Below are positions 14,968 through 22,821 of a DNA stretch of 41,475 nucleotides, one piece after another (the stretch's first letter is position 1; each line of letters starts with the position of its first letter). The notes below the pieces were generated by a model that was not told the DNA's origin, searched no databases, and saw only the letters and a program-made list of their open reading frames with translations. The DNA comes from a virus. Made by a program: the position numbers and the translations under genes. The stretch lies in IMG/VR virus record IMGVR_UViG_3300030104_001428, positions 1-41,475 of that record; one strand, written 5' to 3'.

Positions 14968-15663
14968 CTAAGCCGAGTTATACCCGCCAAGATTTGGTGA
15001 AATTCTGAACGATGCCCTCGACTGATCTTGGGACATAGCTCTTTGAAACTCTTCTTCGTACAAGGTTTTCAACACACCAGTCCTGTCAGGCGCTTTTTTC
15101 AAACTCATATAATACGCAAGTCCAGCCGTGAAACATGGGTAAAACCGAAAGGGTACATCCATGGTATTGGTTGCTGCGTCAGCATCGTCCATGCGAGTCA
15201 AGACGTTCATGTGAATGACATAGGTAGAATTCTTGTCAGGCACTGGCCAAACCGAAATCGTTGGTGTTATTTGCTTGTCTACAAATATTTGATTTGGTTT
15301 GCCTGTGGTGCTTTTGTTCGTTATGTTTGCGTATTCTGCTCGATTAATTCTGCTAATCGGCATGTCTACATCACTACCGCCAATCGCTTCCCTGACAAAA
15401 GCGTCCAAAACATCAATTGGAGCGGTAGCGTTGGTAGAGTCAATGTTGTACGTTTTGGTGTCTTTAACCATAGAGACAGTTTTTTGCTTAACAGTCCACT
15501 GGTTCAAACCTCTGTTGGACCATTCTGCCAACATCAAGTTTATACTGCGGCGTGCGGTCTTTAGATCGTAACCCGTGCGAAGCTCTAAGCCACACCGCTC
15601 AAACGCTTCTTCGATGTACTCTGCTACATCAGGTTCAAAATCTTTGCTTCCGCTTACCGCCAT
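14968..15663 (-). CDS. Tail accessory/adaptor-like protein (P22 gp4-type), 231 aa
   Basis: A helical N-terminus (VAEYIEEAFERCGLELRTG, ARRSINLMLAEWSNRGLNQW) is followed by a beta-rich middle and the helix FTAGLAYYMSLKKAPDRTG. This layout fits P22 gp4-like tail accessory factors that extend the portal ring. It is adjacent to the upstream 235-aa gene (stop and start overlap at 15663). I assign it by pattern rather than by search. Confidence 0.72.
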   Translation of the reverse strand: MAVSGSKDFEPDVAEYIEEAFERCGLELRTGYDLKTARRSINLMLAEWSNRGLNQWTVKQKTVSMVKDTKTYNIDSTNATAPIDVLDAFVREAIGGSDVDMPISRINRAEYANITNKSTTGKPNQIFVDKQITPTISVWPVPDKNSTYVIHMNVLTRMDDADAATNTMDVPFRFYPCFTAGLAYYMSLKKAPDRTGVLKTLYEEEFQRAMSQDQSRASFRISPNLGGYNSA

Positions 15664-16370
15664 TATTTTTTCCTTTTACGCTTTTTCTTGCGTACAGGCT
15701 CTTCAGGAGCATACAGGTTATCAAAAACCTTGTTCACATCCAACGTATAATCAAGTTCGCTTTTTGAATAGTGGATGTGCTGGGACGGCTTGAAGTCTGG
15801 CGCACCCTCACCAACCGTGAACCAAGCTGGGTGTGTGACTCGCACCCTGTTGTTTGGGAGCGCAACAATGTTTCCCGTCCATTTGCCAGCATCCAGCAAC
15901 TCTAAAACGTGTGATTGTTTGTGCTGCGCTGGATCGTCTGCGATCTCGTTCTCAGCATAGTCAACCGTAAAATAATATTTTGCTGGATAAAACTCGCCAT
16001 CAATCTTGGCAAGCCATGGACAAGGCGTTGCTCGATCAATGACATAAACCGAATGGTTGTGAGATGAACAGTCCCAAGGTTGACAGGCCCAAACTGGCAT
16101 CGGCTCTGGCCAGCCTTCATAATCCGAGTCAGCAGCTAAACCAGTGATCGGCATTCTTGCCCACATGGCTCCGCCATGAACATTCTCTTCTATTTTGTCA
16201 ACTTCAGCGCCAGTAAATATTAGTTGAAACGAAAGACATCTCGTTGGCATGGTTGTGACAGCAACCGCCATCGCGTGGATAAACTCGCCATGATATTTTT
16301 CGTGATTATGCGTGTACTCTTTCCGCACCCAACATTTGAAATGCGGAATATTCGACTGCAAATAAGGCAT
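15663..16370 (-). CDS. Conserved virion-associated protein with Lys/Arg tail, 235 aa
   Basis: The protein begins MPYLQSNIPHFKCWVRKEYT and contains HGEFIHAMAVAVTTMPTRC and several His/Trp-rich segments (MPVWACQPWDCSSHNHSVYV). It ends in KKKRKRKK. I recall similar proteins in many marine phages, position-conserved near adaptors and of unknown function. The basic tail could bind packaged DNA or the portal. It is 3 nt downstream of the KGG-repeat gene. Confidence 0.68.
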   Translation of the reverse strand: MPYLQSNIPHFKCWVRKEYTHNHEKYHGEFIHAMAVAVTTMPTRCLSFQLIFTGAEVDKIEENVHGGAMWARMPITGLAADSDYEGWPEPMPVWACQPWDCSSHNHSVYVIDRATPCPWLAKIDGEFYPAKYYFTVDYAENEIADDPAQHKQSHVLELLDAGKWTGNIVALPNNRVRVTHPAWFTVGEGAPDFKPSQHIHYSKSELDYTLDVNKVFDNLYAPEEPVRKKKRKRKK

Positions 16371-16373
16371 GGA

Positions 16374-16619
16374 TTACTTTCTTTTCTTAACGGTTCCGCC
16401 TTTGTTCATCATCCTTTTCTTAACCGTTCCGCCTTTGTTCATCATCACCTTTTTGATGACACCGCCTTTTTTCATCATGCGAGGCGTTTTAACAGTTCCG
16501 CCCTTATTCATCATTCTGGCCATTTTCACAGTACCGCCTTTGTTCATCATTCTTTTGTTTTTCACAGTACCGCCTTTGGTCATTCGTTTTTTTGCATCCA
16601 TCTTACTTTTTTTGTACAT
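16374..16619 (-). CDS. KGG-repeat basic protein, 81 aa
   Basis: The whole protein is a tandem repeat of 10-12 residues with core RMMNKGGTVK (six copies, some changed, as in RMMKKGGVIKK). Nearly 30 percent is lysine and there are no acidic residues apart from one near the start (MDAKK). The ATG at 16619 follows GGAGCCAGT. It stands beside two other small basic proteins with related GG[TS][VI] motifs. It could be a DNA-binding or capsid-packaged peptide; this is inference from charge. No family with known function is recognised. Confidence 0.68.
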   Translation of the reverse strand: MYKKSKMDAKKRMTKGGTVKNKRMMNKGGTVKMARMMNKGGTVKTPRMMKKGGVIKKVMMNKGGTVKKRMMNKGGTVKKRK

Positions 16620-16627
16620 ACTGGCTC

Positions 16628-16936
16628 CTATCGTCTGCCGAACAAACCCATGTTCGATTGTTTGGTTATTGTACCACCACTGCTTGCAAATGTTTTTACG
16701 TTAGTCGGCTTCCCGCCCACGCCTTGCCGCTTAGATCTTTTGCGTTTAACCGCAGACGCAATTTGGCTTTTAGACATTCGGTTTGCCTTGGATCTCGGCA
16801 CACACTTGGGGTATTTGCGTTTTGATTTTTTTGCAGAAGACCTTCCGCACGCCTGAAACTTGCCATCCTTCTTGGGAGCGCCAATGTCAACCCAGTCACC
16901 TTTTGATCCCTTACCAAACCAATCTTTTAGGCTCAT
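16628..16936 (-). CDS. Small basic cysteine-containing protein, 102 aa
   Basis: It starts MSLKDWFGKGSKGDWVDIG and contains FQACGRSSAKKSKRKYPKCV with paired cysteines, then SANRM-type basic helices (ASAVKRKRSKRQG) and a C-terminal SSGGTITKQ element. I remember KKYPKCxP-containing small proteins of unknown function in marine phages. The basic nature and neighbouring KGG genes suggest a nucleic-acid or virion-internal role. Start at 16936 overlaps the stop of the upstream gene. Confidence 0.68.
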   Translation of the reverse strand: MSLKDWFGKGSKGDWVDIGAPKKDGKFQACGRSSAKKSKRKYPKCVPRSKANRMSKSQIASAVKRKRSKRQGVGGKPTNVKTFASSGGTITKQSNMGLFGRR

Positions 16937-17415
16937 TAGGTTCTAGGCACTCTAGTCTTTTTTTGTTTGCTAGGGTCAATCGCACCACAACCACGGCCTT
17001 GCACCATTGTGATGTTTTTGTTCACCGTGCCGCCACCGTTCATGTAACCCATGCGGTTACGAACTTTAGTAGGTAGCTTGCCAAGGCCTTTATTGCCTTT
17101 TGGTATTTCTTTTAGTGACACATCGCCTCCACCGTTTTTTCGGATTGCTCCGCCTTCAGCTGCGTATGTGCCGCCCATTCTTTTGTATTCTTTAACCATG
17201 TAGGCGTTGGCATAGGCTGAAGGGTAAACATCAAATTTAGCTTTTGCTTTAGCTTTAGCTTTTGAATAAAGCGAAGGGTTTTTCACGTTATCAGGTATGC
17301 TACTGCTTCCGCCTTTTTTCATCTTGATTGCGCTCAAAGTTTTTGCCTGTTGCGCGTGTAATTTGCTCGCTTTCTTCAAGCCTTTGATTACTTTGTTCAG
17401 TTTTTTTTGCGCCAT
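16936..17415 (-). CDS. Basic KGG/NGGG-motif protein, 159 aa
   Basis: Residues about 47-75 contain LYSKAKAKAKAKFDVYPSAY followed by ANAYMVKEYKRMGG, and residues 100-130 contain KGNKGLGKLPTKVRNRMGY and MNGGGTVNK. Both blocks are ones I remember from small proteins of marine phages with unknown function. It is Lys/Gly-rich with no acidic clusters. It shares the GGGTV core with the 81-aa KGG-repeat protein two genes downstream. Translation is coupled at both ends. Confidence 0.7.
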   Translation of the reverse strand: MAQKKLNKVIKGLKKASKLHAQQAKTLSAIKMKKGGSSSIPDNVKNPSLYSKAKAKAKAKFDVYPSAYANAYMVKEYKRMGGTYAAEGGAIRKNGGGDVSLKEIPKGNKGLGKLPTKVRNRMGYMNGGGTVNKNITMVQGRGCGAIDPSKQKKTRVPRT

Positions 17416-17999
17416 TATCCAATCATCCTTGAGCCTAATCTTCCCGTTTGATAAGGTCGCATTATTAGCGGGTCAGAAGGATCTCTGTTACGCATTCTTT
17501 CTTGAAATCTTTCAAATGCTTGTTTTTGCTCACTTGTGCTATCGATTAGATTTCTGACAAAAGACCGATTGAATTGTTGAGGTCTATCAGGGACAACAGG
17601 AGGCGGAGAAGCATTTGCCATACGATCTTGTAGCTGTTGCAAAGCAACCGGATCTATTTGCGGTATGTATCCGGGCCTGATTGGAGGCATGCTCGGCATT
17701 GGCATTTGCGGCATTGGCTCCCTCGGCATTGGCATTGGCATGTTTGGCATTGGCATGCTCGGCAAAAACCTCTGAGGTAATTCCCCGCCCCGAAATATTG
17801 GAAGCATTGGCCTTCTGATTGGCCTTGGCATTGGCCTTCTGATTGGCCTTGGCATTCTCCCTCGATTTACTATTCTTCCTAACAAACCGCCAATTCCACC
17901 GCCGCCGGGGAAGCCTCTGACTATACCGGGATTAGGTTGAAAGCCTCTGCCACCTCGACGGAAAGGGCTTGCTAATTGATCAGCCCGAAAAAATGCCAT
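17415..17999 (-). CDS. Pro/Met/Arg-rich virion protein, 194 aa
   Basis: The protein is low complexity: two RPIRRPMP copies (about 50-66), then MPMPNMPMPMP-type repeats (about 80-105), then a more ordered C-terminus (QQFNRSFVRNLIDSTSEQK, FQERMRNRDPSDPLIMRPY). The repeats are also visible as GGCATT-rich DNA on the plus strand. The ATG follows TTAGGAGTTAGTA. Extended proline/methionine repeats suggest an unstructured linker in the virion. No family known. Confidence 0.65.
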   Translation of the reverse strand: MAFFRADQLASPFRRGGRGFQPNPGIVRGFPGGGGIGGLLGRIVNRGRMPRPIRRPMPRPIRRPMLPIFRGGELPQRFLPSMPMPNMPMPMPREPMPQMPMPSMPPIRPGYIPQIDPVALQQLQDRMANASPPPVVPDRPQQFNRSFVRNLIDSTSEQKQAFERFQERMRNRDPSDPLIMRPYQTGRLGSRMIG

Positions 18000-18008
18000 T
18001 ACTAACTC

Positions 18009-18413
18009 CTAATCATACTTCTTGATCATCTCAAGAATAATGGAATACGTGTCACCGCTACTATGCCCGGTTGTGGTTATAAGCACATCTCCAGTTTTAC
18101 CAGATCCCGCGTTATTTGGGATAGCCGTAAAATTATCGTAATACTCGTCACCTGTTGAATCTGCTGGCAAACCAACAAGCAATACATTAGCAGTTGCATC
18201 AAAATCCAACTTAACGGACATACCTACGGTAGCCCAATAAATTCTTTGAATAGCAACTTCAGTGCAAGCCTGTCCAGCCGAGTTTGCGGCTAAGGCAGAC
18301 ACATCCACTTTTACTACCGCAGATTCTCCCGTGCCATCAGACACGTTGGTGAACCGCATTACTGCGGTTCGCTCTCCGTCCTGAATAGTTTGTGAAGCTA
18401 CAGCATCAGCCAT
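18009..18413 (-). CDS. Beta-rich capsid/virion protein, 134 aa
   Basis: It has a strong ribosome-binding site (AGGAGGTGAACC before the ATG), typical of abundant structural proteins. The sequence is beta-rich (RTAVMRFTNVSDGTGESAVV, MSVKLDFDATANVLLVGL) with no enzyme motif. It follows the 236-aa structural protein by 13 nt. A decoration or tail component is likely from position and expression signal. Confidence 0.7.
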   Translation of the reverse strand: MADAVASQTIQDGERTAVMRFTNVSDGTGESAVVKVDVSALAANSAGQACTEVAIQRIYWATVGMSVKLDFDATANVLLVGLPADSTGDEYYDNFTAIPNNAGSGKTGDVLITTTGHSSGDTYSIILEMIKKYD

Positions 18414-18426
18414 GGTTCACCTCCTA

Positions 18427-19137
18427 TTATAGTTCAGTGACCGCAGTGCGTTCTTTGTGAGCGCCGATATAATCGACAGTCAAAGTTTTTGCAGCAGCAG
18501 CACCATTTTGTATACCAAATGACAAAGCTAACTCTTCATCGTCAGGCACGTTTGTACTAACTACTGTGCCAGCTAACACATTGTTTTGGAAAACATGAAA
18601 TTTCTGATCTTTAGGATCATATACAAATCCTACAGTCATGAAAGTATCGTCAGCTAACGCATTAGGCAAATCTAAAGTCGATTGCGTGCTGTCTTTTTCA
18701 ACTATAAAAGTAACAGTTGTTGCTCCATCAGACTTCAAAAAGAAAATGCCATCGGTAACGTCTAACGGAGATGTGTCCGTCAGCTGCAAACCAGCAACAA
18801 TATCAGTTTCCGTTGCGTCATTGGTTTTAAACCGCATGTTGAACGCTAATTGCTTGCCAGCTTCATACTTGAAACCTTCTTTCACTAACTGGAAAAAGTC
18901 ATTGTCATTATCGCCAGCGGCGTTGGTGACTAACAAAAGACCGCCATCACCATCAGCTAATGCTTCTGTTGCAGACCCAGTTCCGTCTTCTGTTGTTGTA
19001 ATTGTCCAATCGCTTGCTAAGTAAGTATCAAAGTCATTGAAATAACTGTGGTACTTGTGTGGTGCTGGAGTTTTTAATTTTCCTAATGTTGAATCCGCTC
19101 CAACATTGGTTACTCCCGAAGTAAAATGTGTTGTCAT
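18427..19137 (-). CDS. Beta-sandwich virion protein (lectin-like fold possible), 236 aa
   Basis: It has alternating beta strands (LAFNMRFKTNDATETDIVA, DGIFFLKSDGATTVTFIVE, TLTVDYIGAHKER), a layout seen in concanavalin/LamG-like sandwiches, hence possible glycan or capsid binding. It begins the downstream late operon: the ATG at 19137 follows TTTAGGAGGACTGTAGC, with a 5' UTR hairpin at 19164-19184 and an extended -10 promoter at 19200-19208. The strong signals imply an abundant virion protein. Confidence 0.7.
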   Translation of the reverse strand: MTTHFTSGVTNVGADSTLGKLKTPAPHKYHSYFNDFDTYLASDWTITTTEDGTGSATEALADGDGGLLLVTNAAGDNDNDFFQLVKEGFKYEAGKQLAFNMRFKTNDATETDIVAGLQLTDTSPLDVTDGIFFLKSDGATTVTFIVEKDSTQSTLDLPNALADDTFMTVGFVYDPKDQKFHVFQNNVLAGTVVSTNVPDDEELALSFGIQNGAAAAKTLTVDYIGAHKERTAVTEL

Positions 19138-19163
19138 GCTACAGTCCTCCTAAATTTAGACCA

Positions 19164-19184
19164 GCAACCAGACCATCTGGTTGC
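19164..19184 (-). promoter_or_regulatory. 5' UTR stem-loop before the 236-aa virion gene
   Basis: A perfect 9-bp stem, GCAACCAGA with TCTGGTTGC, has a 3-nt loop and sits between the inferred transcription start and the AGGAGG. It is not followed by a T run on the minus strand, so it is not a terminator. Hairpins near the 5' end of phage late mRNAs can protect them from decay; that role is inferred. Confidence 0.6.
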
Positions 19185-19199
19185 CGTAGTGACGCAGCC

Positions 19200-19208
19200 A
19201 GTATAACA
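19200..19208 (-). promoter_or_regulatory. Extended -10 promoter for the downstream structural operon
   Basis: On the minus strand, TGTTATACT matches an extended -10 (TGnTATAAT with one mismatch). A start near 19193 would give a leader that contains the 19164-19184 hairpin and the AGGAGG. It lies just past the helicase terminator, which explains why transcription must restart here. No good -35 at 17 nt was found. Confidence 0.55.
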
Positions 19209-19224
19209 CTAAAAGATTAAAAGC

Positions 19225-19249
19225 AAATAAAAAGGGCCGAAGCCCTTTT
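19225..19249 (-). terminator. Intrinsic terminator of the helicase gene
   Basis: On the minus strand AAAAGGGC, a TTCG loop and GCCCTTTT are followed by TATTTG. It begins 2 nt after the helicase stop. The TTCG tetraloop and GGGC stem resemble the terminator at 21187-21212 on the other side of the helicase. Confidence 0.88.
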
Positions 19250-19250
19250 G

Positions 19251-21101
19251 TTATGAGGTGTACACCTTGTCGTATTTTTGACCCAAGCCAGAAGCTACGA
19301 TCTGCCTCTTGTACTTCTTAACCATAGTCTTGGCAGCGTGTTGTTGAGCTGGAGTCCACTCGTCTTGCCTTGCCAAAGAGTTACCCAAACCGCTGTCCAT
19401 TTTGTTGAAGCCAGAACCGTCCTCTTCAAAAGCTCCGTCACATGCGCTTGCAACGCTTGCTACGAAATCTTGTAAAGAAGAAACTACAGCTTTTGGTAAA
19501 GGCTTAGGAGACTTTTTGGTTTTAGCTTTGAAAGTCTTTTCGACAGCCTCAACATCTAGAGCAATGTCCTCGATGCTGATGTTGTTCACAACCACATTGT
19601 CTAGAGCCTTATCTAACACTCTTTGCTTGCCAACCAAAACCTGTGCAAGTCTCGCGTCGATAGATCCGTCAACAACCAAGTGCTGAACCAAAACTGAGCT
19701 GTCTTGACCGATTCTGTGGCAACGATCTTCTGCCTGTGACATGTTGCCCGGAACCCAATCTAACTCAGCAAATACAACGTGGCTTGCTGAAGTAAGCGTG
19801 ATGCCAACACCAGCTGCTCCTATTGTTCCAATGAAGACATCTGCATTACCATCTTGAAAAGTCTCTACCGAGTTTTGTCTGTGAGCTTGGTTGCAGTCAC
19901 CAGTCAGAGTAACCACTGATTTGCCAGCAGCCTCCAAGCCAGATTTGATTCCGTCTACAACATCTTTGTGGTGAGCCATGACCACTACCTGATGATCAAT
20001 TGCAGCAACGTGAGTTACAACATCGTTTACTTTTGCCAAAGCTGTCTCATGTCGTACACCTGACATTTGCTCGAACTCGATGTCTTCAGAAGAAGTTTCA
20101 TCAACCGCGTCAGCCAAGGTTTCAAACTCTTTTTTGATTTGGTCGCTGTAGTCGCTGTTAGGCAACACAATGATTTGTCGAACCTTCTCAGGAAGCTCTT
20201 TGAGAACCTCGTCCTTTTTTCTTCTAATCATGAAAGACTGTCGTAACACTCTCTGTAACTCGTCAAGGTTGGAAGATCCGTTGAAGTCCCAAACAGTCTT
20301 ACGGCCAATGTTGATTTGGTGAGCGCCAGCGTATCGAACTCCAAACTTGAAGTAGTTACCAAAAGTAGCAGGGTCAAGATAACCAGCGATAGGCTGTAGC
20401 TCAATAGGACGATTAGTGATTGGAGTGCCAGTCAAAACCACTTTGCGATTGGCTTTGATACCGACAGCAACTTTAGTGCGAGCAGCTGTATTGTTTTTGA
20501 TGTAGTGAGCCTCGTCCATAATCACTAAGTCCCAAGTGCGAGCATTGATTGCGTCCTTATGCTTAGACAAAACATCATAGTTAATGATGATCACATCCGG
20601 GGTAGCAGGGATCTGCTCGCCGCCACCGTTGACGATCTGGATGTCCCTGTCAGCAACCAACCATTTGGTCATCTCGTTTTTCCAGTTGATCTTCAGAGAT
20701 GCTGGGCAAACAACCAATACAGTCTTAGGTGCAGTCGCGTTAATTACTCCGATGGCCTGTATGGTTTTGCCTAAGCCCATCTCGTCACCAATCAAAGTTG
20801 AAGAGCGCTTGATAGCGTAAGCGATTCCAGCTTTCTGGTAAGGAAGGTAAGACAAACCAGCTGGCACTGGGATATCAATGTCTGCATCTGTAGCTTGAGA
20901 ATCAGCAATCGCCTGATCGTTGTCTCTGTAACGAGTGACAACCCACTTGTTGTCTACCTTACGAACAGAGTAACCAGCTGCTTTGATCGCAGCTTTCTTC
21001 TCGCGCCATACGGTCCAAAACTCTTGGGTAGGAGAAGCAGTGCTGACAAAACGTCCATCTGTGTGGACCGTTTCTTTTGACCAATCTAGCTTCAGTTCCA
21101 T
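19251..21101 (-). CDS. SNF2-family (DEAD/H-like) helicase, 616 aa
   Basis: The protein has the SNF2 helicase core: Q-like motif YLPYQKAGI (86-93 region), Walker A DEMGLGKT (106-113), DEAH (196-199), LTGTPI (223-228) and C-terminal motif VI QAEDRCHRIGQ. Such ATPases translocate on double-stranded DNA. In phages they have been linked to remodelling or DNA repair; the role here is inference. Start at 21101 follows ACCGGAGATAAAC. It has its own early-type promoter P3 and is bounded by terminators at 21187-21212 and 19225-19249, so it is insulated from the capsid operon that surrounds it. Codon use does not obviously differ by eye. Confidence 0.93.
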   Translation of the reverse strand: MELKLDWSKETVHTDGRFVSTASPTQEFWTVWREKKAAIKAAGYSVRKVDNKWVVTRYRDNDQAIADSQATDADIDIPVPAGLSYLPYQKAGIAYAIKRSSTLIGDEMGLGKTIQAIGVINATAPKTVLVVCPASLKINWKNEMTKWLVADRDIQIVNGGGEQIPATPDVIIINYDVLSKHKDAINARTWDLVIMDEAHYIKNNTAARTKVAVGIKANRKVVLTGTPITNRPIELQPIAGYLDPATFGNYFKFGVRYAGAHQINIGRKTVWDFNGSSNLDELQRVLRQSFMIRRKKDEVLKELPEKVRQIIVLPNSDYSDQIKKEFETLADAVDETSSEDIEFEQMSGVRHETALAKVNDVVTHVAAIDHQVVVMAHHKDVVDGIKSGLEAAGKSVVTLTGDCNQAHRQNSVETFQDGNADVFIGTIGAAGVGITLTSASHVVFAELDWVPGNMSQAEDRCHRIGQDSSVLVQHLVVDGSIDARLAQVLVGKQRVLDKALDNVVVNNISIEDIALDVEAVEKTFKAKTKKSPKPLPKAVVSSLQDFVASVASACDGAFEEDGSGFNKMDSGLGNSLARQDEWTPAQQHAAKTMVKKYKRQIVASGLGQKYDKVYTS

Positions 21102-21106
21102 GTTTA

Positions 21107-21178
21107 TCTCCGGTTCATCAATTTATGCGTTAAATATACAAGATTCCGTGTCGTTGTGCAAGTTTTTATACAAGTATA
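21107..21178 (-). promoter_or_regulatory. Early-type promoter P3 for the helicase gene
   Basis: On the minus strand: TTGCAC (21161-21156), GACACGG (21152-21146), TATATT (21138-21133), then ACCGGAGATAAAC. TTGCAC to TATATT is exactly 17 nt, the best sigma-70 geometry of the five. A palindrome TATACAAGTATA (21167-21178) lies upstream. Confidence 0.78.
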
Positions 21179-21186
21179 TACAGGCA

Positions 21187-21212
21187 TAAAAAAAGAGGGC
21201 CGAAGCCCTCTA
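21187..21212 (-). terminator. Intrinsic terminator after the major capsid gene
   Basis: On the minus strand AGAGGGC, TTCG and GCCCTCT form a 7-bp stem followed by TTTTTT. It lies about 80 nt downstream of the capsid stop and just upstream of P3. The plus-strand side has a weaker T stretch, so it may act in both directions. Confidence 0.85.
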
Positions 21213-21292
21213 ATTTTTCTTTTGATTTTACAAAAGAAAGAGTCATGTCGAAACAGGGGTCTGAGACCTCCTCATTTCGATTCTAAGAGGTT

Positions 21293-22210
21293 TTAAGCCC
21301 CTTGGGACCCATACGCGCCCCTCCAATCACTGAAGCCAAAAGAGTAACGCTCCCTTGCCTTGTACCTGATGTTGCCAGTCGTAAAGTCTGGCTCCATGCT
21401 GGTTTCCATTGCAGTGCGCTGGAAACCTTTCAGGCCTTCGCCTGCTTCTGTGACAGTGGTCAGTAAGAAGAAAGCATCTGGATCGTTCAGATAGTGGTTC
21501 ACAGTGTAACCACCGGGAAGAACGCCAGTGTTCCTTATCGCGTTTATGTCATTGTCCGCAGTTCCTGATCTACCGGGAGAGTTTAAGATCCTGTCCGCAA
21601 TGAACGTAAGTTGTGGTGGAACCACAAGCTTAGTTGCTTGAACAGAGATCGTTAGACCTCGGTCATCAGTGAAAGTGGAAATATCAATAAGAGCATCTTC
21701 AAGACTAGTCTCGTTTAGGTCGGCCATTGTGGTCGCCCTATTCGCTGCGGTCCCGCCACCTGCTAAGGGGTGAGCTGTATTGATCAGAGAAACGCCGTCT
21801 CCTCCAGTAAAACTTGAAGAAAATGCGTTGTTCAGAACGTCTGCGGCGGTAACTTCTTTGGTGTGAGCCATAGAACGTGCTAACGCTTTGACGTATCTCT
21901 TTCCTAACGAGTCATACAAATTGTCTTCGACACACTCTTCCGTAAGGGCAAATGCCAACGCAACCGTGCTATGCGTATAGCGTGCGCTGAAACTTTCGTT
22001 AGCATTGTCAAAAGACACACCTGCCGATTCCGCCTTAGTTGGGGCAGCTCCGAAACCCGTGATCAGGACTTCTTCCTCGAAAGCTCTCTGAGAATCTTCC
22101 ATAGGGAAGATGTCTGCGAACTCGCTATCGTAACTGTCATATGACATTCCAAATAACGAATTCAATCCCGGCTCAAGTTCTTTCGCTAATTGCGCTCTAG
22201 AAATAGCCAT
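21293..22210 (-). CDS. Major capsid protein (HK97-fold type)
   Basis: The 305-residue sequence has the features of HK97-fold, Mu gpT-like major capsid proteins: N-arm (LAKELEPGLNSLFGM), an E-loop-like acidic part (FAALTEECVED-type segment FALTEECVEDNLYDSLGKR), P domain helix (VKALARSMAHTKEVTAADVL), and the C-terminal FTTGNIRYKARERYSFGFSD with an A-domain strand. It has a strong ribosome-binding site (AAAGGAGAATAACTT) and follows a capsid-associated gene. Size fits the family (about 300-400 aa). No protease domain is seen in the window. Confidence 0.85.
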   Translation of the reverse strand: MAISRAQLAKELEPGLNSLFGMSYDSYDSEFADIFPMEDSQRAFEEEVLITGFGAAPTKAESAGVSFDNANESFSARYTHSTVALAFALTEECVEDNLYDSLGKRYVKALARSMAHTKEVTAADVLNNAFSSSFTGGDGVSLINTAHPLAGGGTAANRATTMADLNETSLEDALIDISTFTDDRGLTISVQATKLVVPPQLTFIADRILNSPGRSGTADNDINAIRNTGVLPGGYTVNHYLNDPDAFFLLTTVTEAGEGLKGFQRTAMETSMEPDFTTGNIRYKARERYSFGFSDWRGAYGSQGA

Positions 22211-22223
22211 AAGTTATTCTCCT

Positions 22224-22808
22224 TTAAGCCAATCCAGCGCCTTTAACGCCAAATATGTGGTTTTGAATTACGACATACACGTTGGTGTTAGCAGAAGATA
22301 CATCATCGTTTTCTGGGTCTTCAGAAATGTCGATTGCCTTAATAGACAATGAAGTTCCTGTTGCGCCGTCAGCGACTTTTAACTCTGCACCACTTATGCC
22401 AGTGACTGTGCTTCCACTTGATGTGTAAACAATATCGAAGTTACCGAAAAGATCGGCAATCGGAAATGCAGCGTCAGCTTGCACCTCAAATACGACATTG
22501 GGATCATCAATTATGAAAGCGATTATATCCGAAGCGTTAGTGCTTGCTGGATAGTAGTTGCTGTACTTCTGCTCACCCGTAGTCGGGTCAGTGTATTCGC
22601 AACCATTAAAAACTCCTACTATCGGTACTGTGCCTCCGTCCGCATGGACTTCCACAGTTCCGCCAGTGACTTGAGCAACCATATCGCCTTGAAAAATTGC
22701 GGTTCCGTAGTTAGCGGCTATGCGATATCGACTCGTACCACCAGTGTAGGGAGCGCCACCAATCATTTTGACTGGCTTCATTCCAAAAGCGGCATCTTTA
22801 TTAGCCAT
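22224..22808 (-). CDS. Capsid-associated/decoration-like protein, 194 aa
   Basis: The beta-rich sequence (ANKDAAFGMKPVKMIGGAPY, SRYRIAANYGTAIFQGDMV, TNVYVVIQNHIFGVKGAGL) is typical of small head decoration or stabilisation proteins. It has an AGGAGG ribosome-binding site and lies directly upstream of the major capsid gene, 13 nt apart. Role inferred from position and composition. Confidence 0.72.
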   Translation of the reverse strand: MANKDAAFGMKPVKMIGGAPYTGGTSRYRIAANYGTAIFQGDMVAQVTGGTVEVHADGGTVPIVGVFNGCEYTDPTTGEQKYSNYYPASTNASDIIAFIIDDPNVVFEVQADAAFPIADLFGNFDIVYTSSGSTVTGISGAELKVADGATGTSLSIKAIDISEDPENDDVSSANTNVYVVIQNHIFGVKGAGLA

Positions 22809-22821
22809 TTGGGCCTCCTAG

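Noticed and set aside
15028-15564. Plus-strand open frame of 178 codons
   Set aside because: It is antisense to the tail accessory gene, with no ribosome-binding site or neighbours on its strand.
16380-16570. Regular repeats with a CRISPR-like look
   Set aside because: They encode an in-frame MNKGG repeat protein, with no spacers of even length and no cas genes.
16224-16856. Long plus-strand open frame of 210 codons
   Set aside because: It is antisense to three real minus-strand genes with good ribosome-binding sites and coupled starts; its sequence is repetitive only because the opposite strand is.
17690-17850. Dense GGCATT repeats
   Set aside because: They are the codons of the proline/methionine repeat protein, not an origin or iteron array.
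21241-21290. Possible tRNA or second terminator just after the capsid stop (hairpin-like GGTCTGAGACC, TTCGATT)
   Set aside because: A TTCGATT loop-like string is there but no T-stem pairs and no acceptor or anticodon stems fit; the hairpin has no T run.
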